Notes: a model not told the origin generated them from the sequence alone. A stretch of 64,000 bases of DNA from Saprospiraceae bacterium (GCA_025056735.1 JANWVR010000035.1:33293-97292), one strand, 5' to 3'. Shown: positions 53,876-63,314, counted from the stretch's first letter. Numbers and translations: made by a program.

Positions 53876-54868
53876 ATGCACTCCCGACGACTCTTTTTAA
53901 AAAATGCTTTGCTTGCCGGCGCTGCTGTGCTGACAGGCGCTGACCGCTGGCGCCATTGGCTGCCGCTGCCTGAAGACATGAATGACAGTAGCGTCCGCTG
54001 GCCTGCCGTCATCGCTACGTGGGACAATCGCAAGGCGACCGCCGCTGCCGGGGCTATCCTCTCTGCCGGCGGGCGCGCTTTAGATGCCGTAGAAGCCGGC
54101 GCCCGGGTGGCAGAGGCCGACCCTAACGATACCAGCGTGGGCTATGGAGGTCTGCCCGACCGCGATGGCAATGTCACCCTCGATGCCTGCATCATGGACG
54201 AATTCGGCAACGCCGGTTCGGTTACCTACCTGCAGCACATCAAGCACCCCATCAGCGTAGCGCGCCGCGTCATGGAAAAAACGCCGCATGTCATCCTTTC
54301 GGGTGACGGCGCGCTGGAGTTTGCCCTCAGCGAGGGCTTTTCTAAAGAAAACCTGCTGACCGATGAGGCCCGCCGTGCCTGGGAAGCCTGGAAGATCAAA
54401 TCGGAGTATAAGCCCGTCATCAACAGCGAGCGACACGATACTATCGGCATCATAGCCATAGATGCCCAGCGCCGCCTATCGGGCGCGTGCTCAACCAGCG
54501 GCATGGCCTTCAAAATGCGCGGGCGCGTCGGCGATAGCCCCATCATCGGCGCCGGACTATTCGTGGATAATGAGGTCGGCGCCGCAACTGCTACAGGTCT
54601 GGGCGAACTCGTGCTCAAAACTCTGGGGACTTTCCTCATTGTGGAGGAAATGCGCCGCGGAAAACACCCACAGAAAGCCGTCGAAATCGCTATCCGCCGA
54701 ATCGCCCAGAAATACCCGAAACACGCCCGCGAAAACCAGGTGGGCTATATCGCCTTAGATCGCCGCGGACGCCATGGCGCTTTCAGTCTGCAGCCGGGAT
54801 TTAACTATGCTCTCTTTCAAGGCGGCCAGAATCGCGTCTTCGAGGCTGCCAGTCTATGGAAGCGCTAA
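53876..54868 (+). CDS. N4-(beta-N-acetylglucosaminyl)-L-asparaginase family protein, Tat-exported
   Basis: An N-terminal nucleophile hydrolase related to glycosylasparaginase, which cleaves the sugar-asparagine bond of glycoproteins. The nucleophile threonine lies in ERHDTIGIIAID near residue 190, where autocatalysis would cut the chain; DPNDTSVGYGGLPDRDG and GRVGDSPIIGAGLFVDNEVG are family blocks. The N-terminus SRRLFLKNALLAGAAV is a twin-arginine export signal. ATG 53876 places this signal at the start; the upstream frame to 53825 does not add to it. It may act on host or dietary glycoproteins. Its stop overlaps the convergent TerB gene by four bases. Confidence 0.9.
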   Translation: MHSRRLFLKNALLAGAAVLTGADRWRHWLPLPEDMNDSSVRWPAVIATWDNRKATAAAGAILSAGGRALDAVEAGARVAEADPNDTSVGYGGLPDRDGNVTLDACIMDEFGNAGSVTYLQHIKHPISVARRVMEKTPHVILSGDGALEFALSEGFSKENLLTDEARRAWEAWKIKSEYKPVINSERHDTIGIIAIDAQRRLSGACSTSGMAFKMRGRVGDSPIIGAGLFVDNEVGAATATGLGELVLKTLGTFLIVEEMRRGKHPQKAVEIAIRRIAQKYPKHARENQVGYIALDRRGRHGAFSLQPGFNYALFQGGQNRVFEAASLWKR

Positions 54869-55290
54869 CGAACCCCCAAGCGCTGCAAAGCAACCTCCAA
54901 CGCAAGGCCACGCGCAACCATTTCCACTAAGTCGCGCACCATCTGGTCTATGATCTCGTGTGAAAAGCCCAACTCCATGGCTACGACCTTGCAAAAGGCC
55001 ATCTCCCCTTCGTTGATCTCGCCGTCCACCATCATGACCATGACCATATCGTAGAGATGCTCAATGCGTTCCTTGTAGCTCTCCGGAGGATAAAACTTGA
55101 CGCTATCCGGGCGCTCCAAAATCCGATTCAGTTCCTCAGGCGTTAACCCGGCGTTGATGCCAATGCGAAAGATGAGGCCCAACTCGTTTTTGTCCACTTC
55201 CCCATCAGCGCAGGCCAGCACAATGAGATTTTTGATATGGCTGAGCCGTTTCTTCTTATCTCGGCTGTCAAAAATATCCCAGAAGCCCAT
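54865..55290 (-). CDS. TerB-like protein (first of two)
   Basis: A 141-residue helical protein of the TerB/DUF533-like superfamily: HIKNLIVLACADGEVDKNEL, then MVMVMMVDGEINEGEMAFCK, each with a metal-type acidic loop (ADGEVDxxE and VDGEINxxE). ATG 55290 (MGFWDIF) is preferred over 55335 because it keeps the domain start and avoids a poor leader. TerB proteins appear in tellurite-resistance and membrane-linked stress modules. The YbjN-like and second TerB-like genes lie just upstream in the same orientation. Confidence 0.75.
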   Translation of the reverse strand: MGFWDIFDSRDKKKRLSHIKNLIVLACADGEVDKNELGLIFRIGINAGLTPEELNRILERPDSVKFYPPESYKERIEHLYDMVMVMMVDGEINEGEMAFCKVVAMELGFSHEIIDQMVRDLVEMVARGLALEVALQRLGVR

Positions 55291-55341
55291 GTTCTTTGAG
55301 TGTTTTGTGGTGAAAAAAATATACCGGGCAGGCAAGCAGTC

Positions 55342-55818
55342 TTAGTTCATCATCGGGTTTCCCAAATTTTCAATCTGGTTAACGGCCACTTGAGGCAATA
55401 CGTTGGCGTAAATAACGGCCATGATGCCAGGCAGGTAGCGGTTCATCATGTGGAAAGAGGTGAACAGGCTCTTCAAAAAGACCGTCTCTGAGTTCGGGAA
55501 CATGTTGTCGTAGAAATAGGTAACCTTGTAGCGCAGTTCGCCGTCGCCCATGTCCATTTCAAAGTTGCCAACAACGAGGCCGTAGTTGGCGCGGGTAATG
55601 AATTCCGAAACGCGCAGGCGCTGGCTCTCCGGGACGATAGAAGGGAAGACGGTGAAGATAAGCGTCTGCTGATGTTCGGGTCGCACGTCAATGAACACAT
55701 CGAAGCGGCCGTTCTCCATGCCCATGCCCATTCGGAGGACTGTTTGAACGGGTGTATCGGTCAGCACCTGGTACCTCAGGTTTTGCGACCGCAAAGCGTT
55801 CTCAACGGTATTTTTCAT
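55342..55818 (-). CDS. YbjN-like domain protein
   Basis: A 158-residue soluble protein with the YbjN-type alternating strand/helix pattern. ENGRFDVFIDVRPEHQQTLI is followed by FPSIVPESQRLRVSEFITRA and NYGLVVGNFEMDMGDGELRY, typical of type III secretion chaperone-like folds. YbjN affects motility and stress in enterobacteria; here the role is unknown. It overlaps the upstream TerB-like gene by 17 bases and is sandwiched between two TerB-like genes, implying joint action. Confidence 0.65.
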   Translation of the reverse strand: MKNTVENALRSQNLRYQVLTDTPVQTVLRMGMGMENGRFDVFIDVRPEHQQTLIFTVFPSIVPESQRLRVSEFITRANYGLVVGNFEMDMGDGELRYKVTYFYDNMFPNSETVFLKSLFTSFHMMNRYLPGIMAVIYANVLPQVAVNQIENLGNPMMN

Positions 55819-56239
55819 GGCTAAAATTTTGATTGGTCAGGCGAAAAAGTTCTTGTTTGATGAGCATCTGGGTCTGGTTGTCCAGAAAACCGCGTTCCAT
55901 GTGGGCCTCGATTTTGGACAGGATATCCTGAATGACCGCCGCATCAAAGCCGAAGGCGACGGCAAACTTTTCACAGGCTTCCACCTCTTCTCGGCGTATT
56001 TGGCGGTCCACAACGGCTAAGTTGAGCAGGTCGTCCAGCAGAACGAAACGCAGGACTTCGTCGGTAGGCAGCGGCGGCGGTGTCGAGACGGTGGCGCTGA
56101 GCTCTTTTTCCACCACTTCAGGTGGTAGCCCAAGCCGATCGCCTACGCTACGAACAAAAGCCTTTTCCGATGCTTGAAATTCGTCATCGGCCTGACCTAA
56201 GTAGATCAGATTGCGCAAGTAGTTAATTTTGGCATCCAT
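55802..56239 (-). CDS. TerB-like protein (second of two)
   Basis: A 145-residue helical protein with two TerB-like acidic loops, INYLRNLIYLGQADDEFQAS and LLNLAVVDRQIRREEVEACE. Sequence identity to the first TerB-like protein is low, so it is not a recent duplicate. It is the first gene of the TerB-YbjN-TerB cluster and starts at ATG 56239, with start overlaps suggesting coupled translation. The specific function is unknown. Confidence 0.65.
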   Translation of the reverse strand: MDAKINYLRNLIYLGQADDEFQASEKAFVRSVGDRLGLPPEVVEKELSATVSTPPPLPTDEVLRFVLLDDLLNLAVVDRQIRREEVEACEKFAVAFGFDAAVIQDILSKIEAHMERGFLDNQTQMLIKQELFRLTNQNFSHEKYR

Positions 56240-56532
56240 AGGTGAACTTTTTGTTGGCAGAATACACAGAGCAGATTTTCATTGCCCAACAACACCACTA
56301 CGCCTCTCAGAAGGCAAATCGTTGAAAAAAGACGCCGTTGGCTCCTTCTGGAAGTTTTCTCGAAAAGAGACCGCCGATGCTTTCGCCAGCAAGTATAGGC
56401 GCTATTTTTTTTCCCAAAAAAATTTTGAGAAAAAATGTCGGGTAAAAAACTTTTTTCCCTCCGGCATTCCTGCGCAACAGCTTCTTTTTGGATACGGAAA
56501 TGCCCTGCCTGCGGAAAAAGCTAGGGCAACAA

Positions 56533-56564
56533 TAAAAAAGCCCCGCCGGTGCGGCGAGGCTTTT
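56533..56564 (-). terminator. Intrinsic terminator after the initiator tRNA gene
   Basis: On the minus strand AAAAGCCTCGCCG pairs with CGGCGGGGCTTTT around a three-base loop, followed by more T. It starts seven bases after the tRNA 3' end. Confidence 0.85.
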
Positions 56565-56570
56565 ACCGAG

Positions 56571-56643
<73 letters not shown>

Positions 56644-56732
56644 ATTTTGGGCGACAAAGATACGATGCTGATGAAAACTCGTGCAAGTTTTTTTAATACT
56701 TTTTTTGCCCAAAACCCGAGACCTTTGCTGTC

Positions 56733-57548
56733 ATGGAATTGCGCCCCTGGCTTTCGTATCATCTATATCCGCAGGAGACCTTAGACGTTTTTCTCGTGCG
56801 CGCTGTACGTCCGTTTTTAGAGCGACAGGTCTGGCCTCAACGGGGCGCAAGGGCTTTTTTTATTCGCTACGACGACGACCGCGGGCCGCACATACGGTTG
56901 CGTCTGCACGGGGAGCCTGCGTGGATGGAGGCAGTATCCCAGGCGGTGAGCGAGTGGTTTTCGGAGCGCGGGGCTGTAGAAGCAGTTGCCTATTTGCCCG
57001 GTCGGGATGTTTTCCGTTCACCGGAGGCGTTGTACTGGGGCGAAGAGCATTTCCACCTCTCTTCCCGCGTGGTGCTGGAGCGCATGCGGCCGCCGCATAC
57101 TTATGGCGATGCGCTGTTTGATGCCCTTCGCCTGCATGTCATTACGGCATACGCAGCGGGGTGGAGTCGTGAACAGGCCTCTAATTACTTTGAGCGCCTG
57201 TGCGAGCAGTGGGCGCTGCTGTTCATTCGGCCCAATGAAACCAGCAACGGCACGCCAGAGCAATGGATAAAGGACTTGAGAGAACTCTTCGAGAACACCT
57301 TCCGCCCTCAGCAGGAGGACATTCGCCTGGCCGTAGTAGAGCTATGGGAGGCGCTTCGCAAAGGCCGCTTCGACACCGACCAACCCGAATGGATACGCTG
57401 GCTTCGGGGCAACGAGCTCATCCTGTCGAACTTAGGAGAGGCCTTAGAACCCGCGCTGCCCACGCTTATTCACCTGACCAACAACCGTCTGGGTATCAGC
57501 AACGCCGACGAAGCGTACTTAGCCTACGTTTTATACAAGGCTCTGTAA
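56733..57548 (+). CDS. Stand-alone thiopeptide-type bacteriocin biosynthesis domain (LanB C-terminal-like)
   Basis: A 271-residue protein that matches only the C-terminal (SpaB_C/Lant_dehydr_C) part of lantibiotic dehydratases. The signature FFIRYDDDRGPHIRLRLHG near residue 42 is strongly conserved, and Y-W-G-E-E-H near 100 fits. In nisin-type enzymes this domain removes glutamate to leave dehydroamino acids; related stand-alone forms act in thiopeptides. No dehydratase N-terminal half, cyclase, precursor-like short gene or transporter is in the window. It could work with an unlinked partner. Translation starts at ATG 56733. Confidence 0.8.
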   Translation: MELRPWLSYHLYPQETLDVFLVRAVRPFLERQVWPQRGARAFFIRYDDDRGPHIRLRLHGEPAWMEAVSQAVSEWFSERGAVEAVAYLPGRDVFRSPEALYWGEEHFHLSSRVVLERMRPPHTYGDALFDALRLHVITAYAAGWSREQASNYFERLCEQWALLFIRPNETSNGTPEQWIKDLRELFENTFRPQQEDIRLAVVELWEALRKGRFDTDQPEWIRWLRGNELILSNLGEALEPALPTLIHLTNNRLGISNADEAYLAYVLYKAL

Positions 57549-57552
57549 GGCC

Positions 57553-58896
57553 TTAATCGAAGCGGCGTTTGAAAAACCAGCTGTCGTCGTTGAACGTAAA
57601 GCCCAGTGTGATGCGCGCGTAGGTTTCTTGTATGCTCGTTCCACGGCCTAAGCGGCCTACTTCAAGCGACGTCTGGACGAATGACGTCTGTTGGCGTGGC
57701 AGAATGAGTGGGAAACCCATTCCGAACGACAGGCCGATGTCGTCCAGCTGCCCGGGGCCAACTAAGCGTGGGTCTTGCCGATAATGCGCACCGAAGCGAT
57801 AGCGCACGCGCTTGAGGTAGCGGTTGTAGGAAATGTGGTCGGGGATGTACTCTACGCCCGCGGCCAGTTCGATAATGTTGCGGAAGTCGGCATCGTTGGA
57901 GCGGGCTGCATTCTCAAAGACCGACCAGCCTTCCCAGGCAAACTCGGCGCCTAAGCGCAGTTTGTTGGCACGGACGTACTGCGCCCCGACGCGCCAGGCG
58001 GCCGGGAGAGTAAGCGCATAGCGCCGTCCGCTCTCGGCGAGCAGAGTGTCGGCGCTGCTGTACTGGCCATTGGCCTGGCGTCCGCGATGCCGCACGAAAA
58101 GACGGTCGGCAGTGCTGCTGATTTGCCGCTGCGTGCCGCCACTGGCGCCCAGAGTTATCCACTCTTGAGGCAGCGTGGTATCGGACTCAAAGTATTTCAG
58201 CACAATATCGTGCTGCATACCTGCCTTCCAGACAAAGCCGCTGATGTTTTGGTCGTCGCGGCGCGTACTGATGAAAGTGGGAAAAGAGTCCCTGAAGGCC
58301 GTAGAACTTTCATAGGTGGCCCTCCCGAACAGCCATCCTAAATCTATGCCGATGGCCGTTTGCTTGTAGCGCAGGGCGTGTCCCCAGCTGAGGCGATAAG
58401 TGCCGCCGTCGCCCTTGAATTCGCTCAAGAAATTGCCGAGGTCAGGCAGAGAGTCCGGGATAGAGACGTTGTAGCCCACGGAAGTGTGGGGCATGAGCAC
58501 CAGCCCCGTGCCGTAGTGCCAGGGCGAGCGCTGGCGGTCTAAGATGTCGTTGATGGCGTTGCGCAGCGGAAAGCCGAGCGACACGTACGCCATGTTGCCT
58601 GTCCAAACCTGCTGGCTGGCCGAGGGCGATTGGTAAGCGCCATATTTGGCATAGGCGCCACCCTCAAAGGTGGCTGTGCGCAAGAAGGCGTAAGACGCCG
58701 GATTGAACGGATTGAGGTGATAGTGGTCGTGAAAGGCAGCCGTCTGACCGCCATAGCCGGCCTGTGCAGCGAAAAAACGGCGCGCAGGGTCGCCCAATCC
58801 ATAACGCGAATAGGGGGAGTTGAATTTGGGCTGCGCCCAAAGCGCCGAGGCAGCGCACAGCAAAAGGGTAAAGGTTATCGGCGATAAAAACTTCAT
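57553..58896 (-). CDS. Outer-membrane beta-barrel protein (FadL-like family of Bacteroidota)
   Basis: The 447-residue protein has a signal peptide (from ATG 58896; ends ASALWAQ), then FNSPYSRYGLGDPARR, a mark of Bacteroidota FadL/OMPP1-like proteins. Alternating hydrophobic strands rich in aromatics continue to a terminal FTFNDDSWFFKRRFD. FadL-type barrels import long-chain fatty acids or hydrophobic compounds; substrate unknown here. The coaX stop lies within its first codons region, 24 bases upstream of its start, so the two genes are transcribed together. Confidence 0.7.
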   Translation of the reverse strand: MKFLSPITFTLLLCAASALWAQPKFNSPYSRYGLGDPARRFFAAQAGYGGQTAAFHDHYHLNPFNPASYAFLRTATFEGGAYAKYGAYQSPSASQQVWTGNMAYVSLGFPLRNAINDILDRQRSPWHYGTGLVLMPHTSVGYNVSIPDSLPDLGNFLSEFKGDGGTYRLSWGHALRYKQTAIGIDLGWLFGRATYESSTAFRDSFPTFISTRRDDQNISGFVWKAGMQHDIVLKYFESDTTLPQEWITLGASGGTQRQISSTADRLFVRHRGRQANGQYSSADTLLAESGRRYALTLPAAWRVGAQYVRANKLRLGAEFAWEGWSVFENAARSNDADFRNIIELAAGVEYIPDHISYNRYLKRVRYRFGAHYRQDPRLVGPGQLDDIGLSFGMGFPLILPRQQTSFVQTSLEVGRLGRGTSIQETYARITLGFTFNDDSWFFKRRFD

Positions 58897-58919
58897 AGAC
58901 AGTGGTTTTGAGCACAGGT

Positions 58920-59663
58920 TCAAGGTTGGTTATGCGTAGCGGTATTAAAAAGGAGCAGGTGATTCAACCCGTGCAGGGTCAGTTGCGGTTCTACAAGCAG
59001 GTCAAATGGCAACACGGGGCGGAAAAAGGTTGCATCGCCGCCCGTAAGGATGACGATCAGGTCGGCAAAGCGCCGGCGGAAGGTCTGGACGAAGCCTTCG
59101 ATTTCTAAGGTCGCTCCGAGCAGGGCGCCGTTTTGAAGCGCCGTGGTGGTGCTATCGCCTATGAAGTCGGCAGGCATTTCCATGGGCGCCAGAGGCAGCC
59201 GCGCCGTGAACTCGTGCATGGCTCTCAGGCGCATGAAAGCACCAGGGGCGATATTACCTCCCAGATAAACGCCCTCTGCCGTGAGCATGTCGTACTTGAT
59301 GCACGTGCCGCAATCTACGACCAAGCAATTGTGCCCGGGAAAGCGGGCATGCGCTCCTGCTACAGCAGCGATACGGTCGCGCCCTAGGGTGTGCGGCGTT
59401 TTATAGGCAACCTTAAAAGGCATGGGGGTCAGGTGTGTAATCTCCAACCAATAGTCGGTTTGCCGCTTAAGCTGTTCCACCACTTCCTCGTCCACAGGCG
59501 CTACTGCCGACAGTACCACCTGGCGCGCCTGCATTTCTTTGGCAAAGGCTGCGATTAGCGCCCATTCCTGGGTGGCCCAATCACTATGCCCTAACAACTG
59601 TTTGCCGCGAAAAAGCCCGCCTTTGATGCGCGTGTTGCCGATATCGAGCGCTAAATTCACCAC
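58920..59663 (-). CDS. coaX: Type III pantothenate kinase
   Basis: The first enzyme of coenzyme A synthesis: it phosphorylates pantothenate. The 247-residue protein has the ASKHA-fold motifs LALDIGNTRIKGGLF at the start, TPHTLGRDRIAAVAGAHARF, VVDCGTCIKYDMLT with the catalytic aspartate, and GGNIAPG with IGDSTTTALQNG. Type III kinases are not feedback-inhibited by CoA. It starts at ATG 59663, and a near-consensus TACCTTCG lies about 30 bases upstream. The outer-membrane protein gene follows on the same strand. Confidence 0.96.
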   Translation of the reverse strand: MVNLALDIGNTRIKGGLFRGKQLLGHSDWATQEWALIAAFAKEMQARQVVLSAVAPVDEEVVEQLKRQTDYWLEITHLTPMPFKVAYKTPHTLGRDRIAAVAGAHARFPGHNCLVVDCGTCIKYDMLTAEGVYLGGNIAPGAFMRLRAMHEFTARLPLAPMEMPADFIGDSTTTALQNGALLGATLEIEGFVQTFRRRFADLIVILTGGDATFFRPVLPFDLLVEPQLTLHGLNHLLLFNTATHNQP

Positions 59664-59690
59664 CAGAAGCCATGGATTCTGAAAACGGCG

Positions 59691-59698
59691 CGAAGGTA
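59691..59698 (-). promoter_or_regulatory. -7 promoter element for coaX
   Basis: The minus strand reads TACCTTCG, one base from the -7 consensus, 28 bases before the coaX start. A similar TACCTTCG at 14954-14961 precedes the YfhO gene. Confidence 0.4.
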
Positions 59699-59817
59699 AG
59701 CCGAAAAGAGGAGGCTGGCCAGCAAGCTTAGTTTTTCCATCCTGAAGCCAGCATTTCTCTTGCTGTCAAGAAAGCCGATTTTCATTATTTCCAGCATTCG
59801 GCGCGTTTTGAGCACGC

Positions 59818-60684
59818 TTAACCTAAATATGCGCGCAGGGCATTTCGGTTGTAGGCCCGGCGCAGGCGGCGTATAGCGCGCTCCTTGATTTGGCGCACAC
59901 GCTCGCGCGAGAGGTCAAATTTTTCGGCAATATCGTCTAAGGAAAGCGGCTTTTGGCCATTAAGTCCATAAAAATCGGAAACGACTTGCATTTCTCGCGG
60001 CGAGAGGGAGGCCAGCCCCTGCGCAATTTCCTTCCTCAGCGACTCAGCCATCAAATCCAGCTCGGGGTCGGGCGCTTCATCGGCGGAGAAAACATCCAAC
60101 AGTGTCGCGTCGCCATCTTCTGTAGAGAGCGGTGCATCAAACGATACATGGCGATTTTGCGCCGCCAGGATTGTTTCCACTTCCGTTGCAGTCATTTCTA
60201 ACAAATCGGCTAACTCCTGTGTCGTTGGTTCGCGCTCGAATGTCTGCACAAAGGACGAGTATGCTTCATTCACCTTGTTATAGGCCCCAACTCGACTCAG
60301 CGGCAGGCGCACAAGGCGGCTATTTTCAACAATGGCCTGCAGGATGCTCTGCCGAATCCACCACACCGCGTAAGAGATGAACTTAAAGCCTCGCGTTTCA
60401 TCAAACCGGTGGGCTGCTTTTATCAGGCCGACGTTCCCCTCGTTGATTAAATCTGCCAGGCTAAGACCCTGGTTTTGGTATTGCTTGGCCACCGAAACCA
60501 CGAAACGCAGGTTTGCTTGCGTGAGCTCGTGCAAGGCCTCTACATCGCCCTCGCGAATGCGCCGCGTTAGCTCCACTTCGCGCTCCGGCGTCAGTAGCGG
60601 TATCTTGCCGATTTCCATCAAATAGCGTTCTAAAGCCTGGCTCTCGCGGGCGGTAATCTTGTGGGCTATTTTGAGTTGACGCAT
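59818..60684 (-). CDS. rpoD: Primary RNA polymerase sigma factor RpoD/SigA (Bacteroidota type)
   Basis: The housekeeping sigma factor, 288 residues, lacking the long region 1.1 of proteobacterial RpoD, as in all Bacteroidota. It has ALERYLMEIGKIPLLTPERE (1.2), ANLRFVVSVAKQYQNQGLSL (2.1-2.2), then DLINEGNVGLIKAAHRFDET. Region 2.3-2.4 is FKFISYAVWWIRQSILQAIV, with region 3 and region 4 FDLSRERVRQIKERAIRRLR at the end. It recognises the TTTG/TAnnTTTG promoters seen across this window. The frame is open to 60768, but ATG 60684 (MRQLKIAHKITARESQAL) fits the family start. Confidence 0.95.
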   Translation of the reverse strand: MRQLKIAHKITARESQALERYLMEIGKIPLLTPEREVELTRRIREGDVEALHELTQANLRFVVSVAKQYQNQGLSLADLINEGNVGLIKAAHRFDETRGFKFISYAVWWIRQSILQAIVENSRLVRLPLSRVGAYNKVNEAYSSFVQTFEREPTTQELADLLEMTATEVETILAAQNRHVSFDAPLSTEDGDATLLDVFSADEAPDPELDLMAESLRKEIAQGLASLSPREMQVVSDFYGLNGQKPLSLDDIAEKFDLSRERVRQIKERAIRRLRRAYNRNALRAYLG

Positions 60685-60896
60685 AGTGAGAACAGCTTCT
60701 TTAAAGCTCCATACAGTAGAGCGCGCAGGGGAGGTAAAGTTGCGAATACTCGGTTTTTTATTGGGCAAAAAACTTGCTAATTTTAAAAATCAGCACCCGT
60801 ACCGTCAATAAGGATGCGTTTTTTTAATAAAAATGTACCTTCTCGTACATTCGCCAATACCATACCTTATTTGAAGACAGAATTAAGACAGCAGAC

Positions 60897-63314
60897 ATGC
60901 CTTTGAAAATACCACCTCTTCGAAACGGCCTTTCTTTCTTCATCAAAATTGGGCGTCGCCATCCTAAGACGTTGTTTACGGCAATAACGCTGGCGATGGT
61001 GTGGCTTTTTTGCCTTCCGCGTCCGCTGTTCGACGTTCCGCTGTCGTTCGTTGTAGAAGACGAGGATGGGCATTTGCTTAGCGCGCGCATCGCAGCCGAT
61101 GGGCAATGGCGCTTCCCACCCGCGCCTGTGCCTCAAAGATACGCCGATTGCGTGGTAGCGTTTGAGGATAAGCGCTTCTGGTACCACCCAGGCGTTGACC
61201 CTATCGGCCTGGCCCGCGCGCTGTGGTCCAACCTGCAACGAGGGCGAAAGGTGAGTGGCGGCAGCACGCTGACCATGCAGGTCATCCGACTGGCGCGCGG
61301 CAACCCACCTCGCACCGTTTGGGAGAAGATGGTGGAAATTTTCATGGCTACTCGATTGGAGCTGACCTACTCCAAGCGCGAGATATTGAGCCTATACGCT
61401 GCCCATGCGCCTTTTGGCGGCAACGTGGTGGGCTTAGAGGCTGCATGCTGGCGCTATTTCGGCAAAAGCCCTGAGGCGCTCTCGTGGGCCGAGGCGGCCA
61501 CACTGGCTGTGCTGCCCAACAGCCCGGCTCTCATCCACCCGGGGCGCAACCGGGAGCGGCTGCTGCAAAAACGCAACCGTTTGCTGGAACGCCTGCGCCA
61601 ACAGGGTAAACTCACCGACGACGCCTGTGCGCTGGCTCAGGAAGAACCCCTGCCTGAAGCGCCACTCCCGCTGCCAGACTTGGCGCCGCACCTGCTCGAC
61701 CGACTGGCCAAACGCCAGCCCAAACGCAGCGGCGGACGCTTCCAAACGGCTATTCGTCAGCACTGGCAGAGACAGATGACCGACATCGCTGACCGCTGGC
61801 AGGCGCTCTATCGCGGCAATGGCGTTCACAACTTAGCTATCGTCGTCATTGAAGTGCCCTCGGGCCTTGTACGCGCCTACGTAGGCAACGCGCCCAACGC
61901 CGGCGCTGACCACGGCGAACAGGTGGACATCGTCGCTGCTCCGCGCAGCACGGGCAGCATCCTGAAGCCTTTCCTTTACGCCATGGCCATGGAAGATGGT
62001 CTCTTGCTGCCGCACGGCCTTTTGGAGGACGTGCCCACACAAATGGGCCACTACCGCCCCGAAAACTTCCGGGCCGATTATGACGGCGTTGTAGCCGCCC
62101 ACCGCGCATTGGCGCGCTCGCTCAATGTGCCCTTTGTGCGGCTACTGCAGGATTACGGGGTGGAAAAATTCCACTTCGACCTTCAACGGCTGGGGCTTTC
62201 CACCTTCCCAAAACCGCCCAGCCATTACGGCCTTTCGCTCATTTTGGGCGGCGGCGAGGCCAATTTGCTGGAAGTAACCAACGCCTACGCCGGTATGGCA
62301 CGCCGTCTGGACGCCTGGTACGACCGCAACGGTCGCTACGATGCGTACGACTTCCGCCCAGCCCAGCTGTTGGCCAACATGCCTTCGCCTGCACCACGCC
62401 TCCAGCCGCAGCCCAACGGCCCGGGCGCCGCAGCCATCTGGTTCGCCTTCGAAGCCATGCAGCGCGTTGAGCGCCCTTCGGGTGCAGGCGAATGGGAAGT
62501 CTTCCAAAACAGCCGCCGTGTTGCCTGGAAAACGGGCACCAGCATCGGCTTTCGCGACGCCTGGGCCATAGGCGCTACGCCTCAATACGCCGTGGGCGTC
62601 TGGGTGGGCAATGCCGACGGCGAAGGTCGCTCGGGTCTCATTGGCGTTGAGGTAGCAGCCCCCGTGCTGTTCGACGCATTCAATGTGCTGCCCAACAACG
62701 GGCGCTGGTTCGACCCGCCCTACGACGATATGACGCGCGCGCCTGTCTGCCGGCAAAGCGGCTATCGCGCAGGCCCTTATTGTGAAGCAGATACCCCCTG
62801 GATACCGCGCAAGGGCCTCCTGACTCCGGTCTGCCCTTATCATCAACTCTTGCATCTGTCGGCCGACGGCCAATGGCAGGTGAACAGCGATTGCGCGCAA
62901 CCGAGCGACATGCTCCACCAACCCTGGTTTGTGTTGCCTCCGCTGCAGGAGCACTATTACATCCGCCGAAACCCGGCCTATCGCCCGCCGCCGCCGCTGC
63001 ACCCCAACTGCCCACAACAAACGGCTACAGACGAGCATCGGCCCATGCAACTCATTTACCCGCGCGACCTCCGGCGCATCTACGTGCCAATTGATTTGGA
63101 CGGCCAACCCAGCCGCGTGGTGTTTCAGCTTGCCCACCGACGCCCAGCCACCGAAGTATTCTGGCACTTAGATGGCGAATACTTGGGCAGTACGCGCCAC
63201 TTCCACCAAATGGCCCTCCTGCCACCTGTTGGCCAACACGTGCTAACTGTCGTGGACGAACAAGGCTATCGCATCGAGCAGCCGTTCGAGATCGCAGGGC
63301 GAAAGCGCCGTTGA
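60897..63314 (+). CDS. pbpC: Penicillin-binding protein 1C
   Basis: A bifunctional cell-wall enzyme, 805 residues. A membrane anchor at about 25-45 precedes the glycosyltransferase domain (VVAFEDKRFWYHPGVDPIGL, then GGSTLTMQVIRLA). The transpeptidase domain has the SxxK serine in PRSTGSILKPFLYAMAMEDG, an SLN motif, and the KTG box in AWKTGTSIGFRDAWAIG. The C-terminal BiPBP_C beta domain (about 720-800) is diagnostic of PBP1C. In many bacteria pbpC sits next to an alpha-2-macroglobulin gene; here it does not. It diverges from rpoD. Confidence 0.95.
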   Translation: MPLKIPPLRNGLSFFIKIGRRHPKTLFTAITLAMVWLFCLPRPLFDVPLSFVVEDEDGHLLSARIAADGQWRFPPAPVPQRYADCVVAFEDKRFWYHPGVDPIGLARALWSNLQRGRKVSGGSTLTMQVIRLARGNPPRTVWEKMVEIFMATRLELTYSKREILSLYAAHAPFGGNVVGLEAACWRYFGKSPEALSWAEAATLAVLPNSPALIHPGRNRERLLQKRNRLLERLRQQGKLTDDACALAQEEPLPEAPLPLPDLAPHLLDRLAKRQPKRSGGRFQTAIRQHWQRQMTDIADRWQALYRGNGVHNLAIVVIEVPSGLVRAYVGNAPNAGADHGEQVDIVAAPRSTGSILKPFLYAMAMEDGLLLPHGLLEDVPTQMGHYRPENFRADYDGVVAAHRALARSLNVPFVRLLQDYGVEKFHFDLQRLGLSTFPKPPSHYGLSLILGGGEANLLEVTNAYAGMARRLDAWYDRNGRYDAYDFRPAQLLANMPSPAPRLQPQPNGPGAAAIWFAFEAMQRVERPSGAGEWEVFQNSRRVAWKTGTSIGFRDAWAIGATPQYAVGVWVGNADGEGRSGLIGVEVAAPVLFDAFNVLPNNGRWFDPPYDDMTRAPVCRQSGYRAGPYCEADTPWIPRKGLLTPVCPYHQLLHLSADGQWQVNSDCAQPSDMLHQPWFVLPPLQEHYYIRRNPAYRPPPPLHPNCPQQTATDEHRPMQLIYPRDLRRIYVPIDLDGQPSRVVFQLAHRRPATEVFWHLDGEYLGSTRHFHQMALLPPVGQHVLTVVDEQGYRIEQPFEIAGRKRR

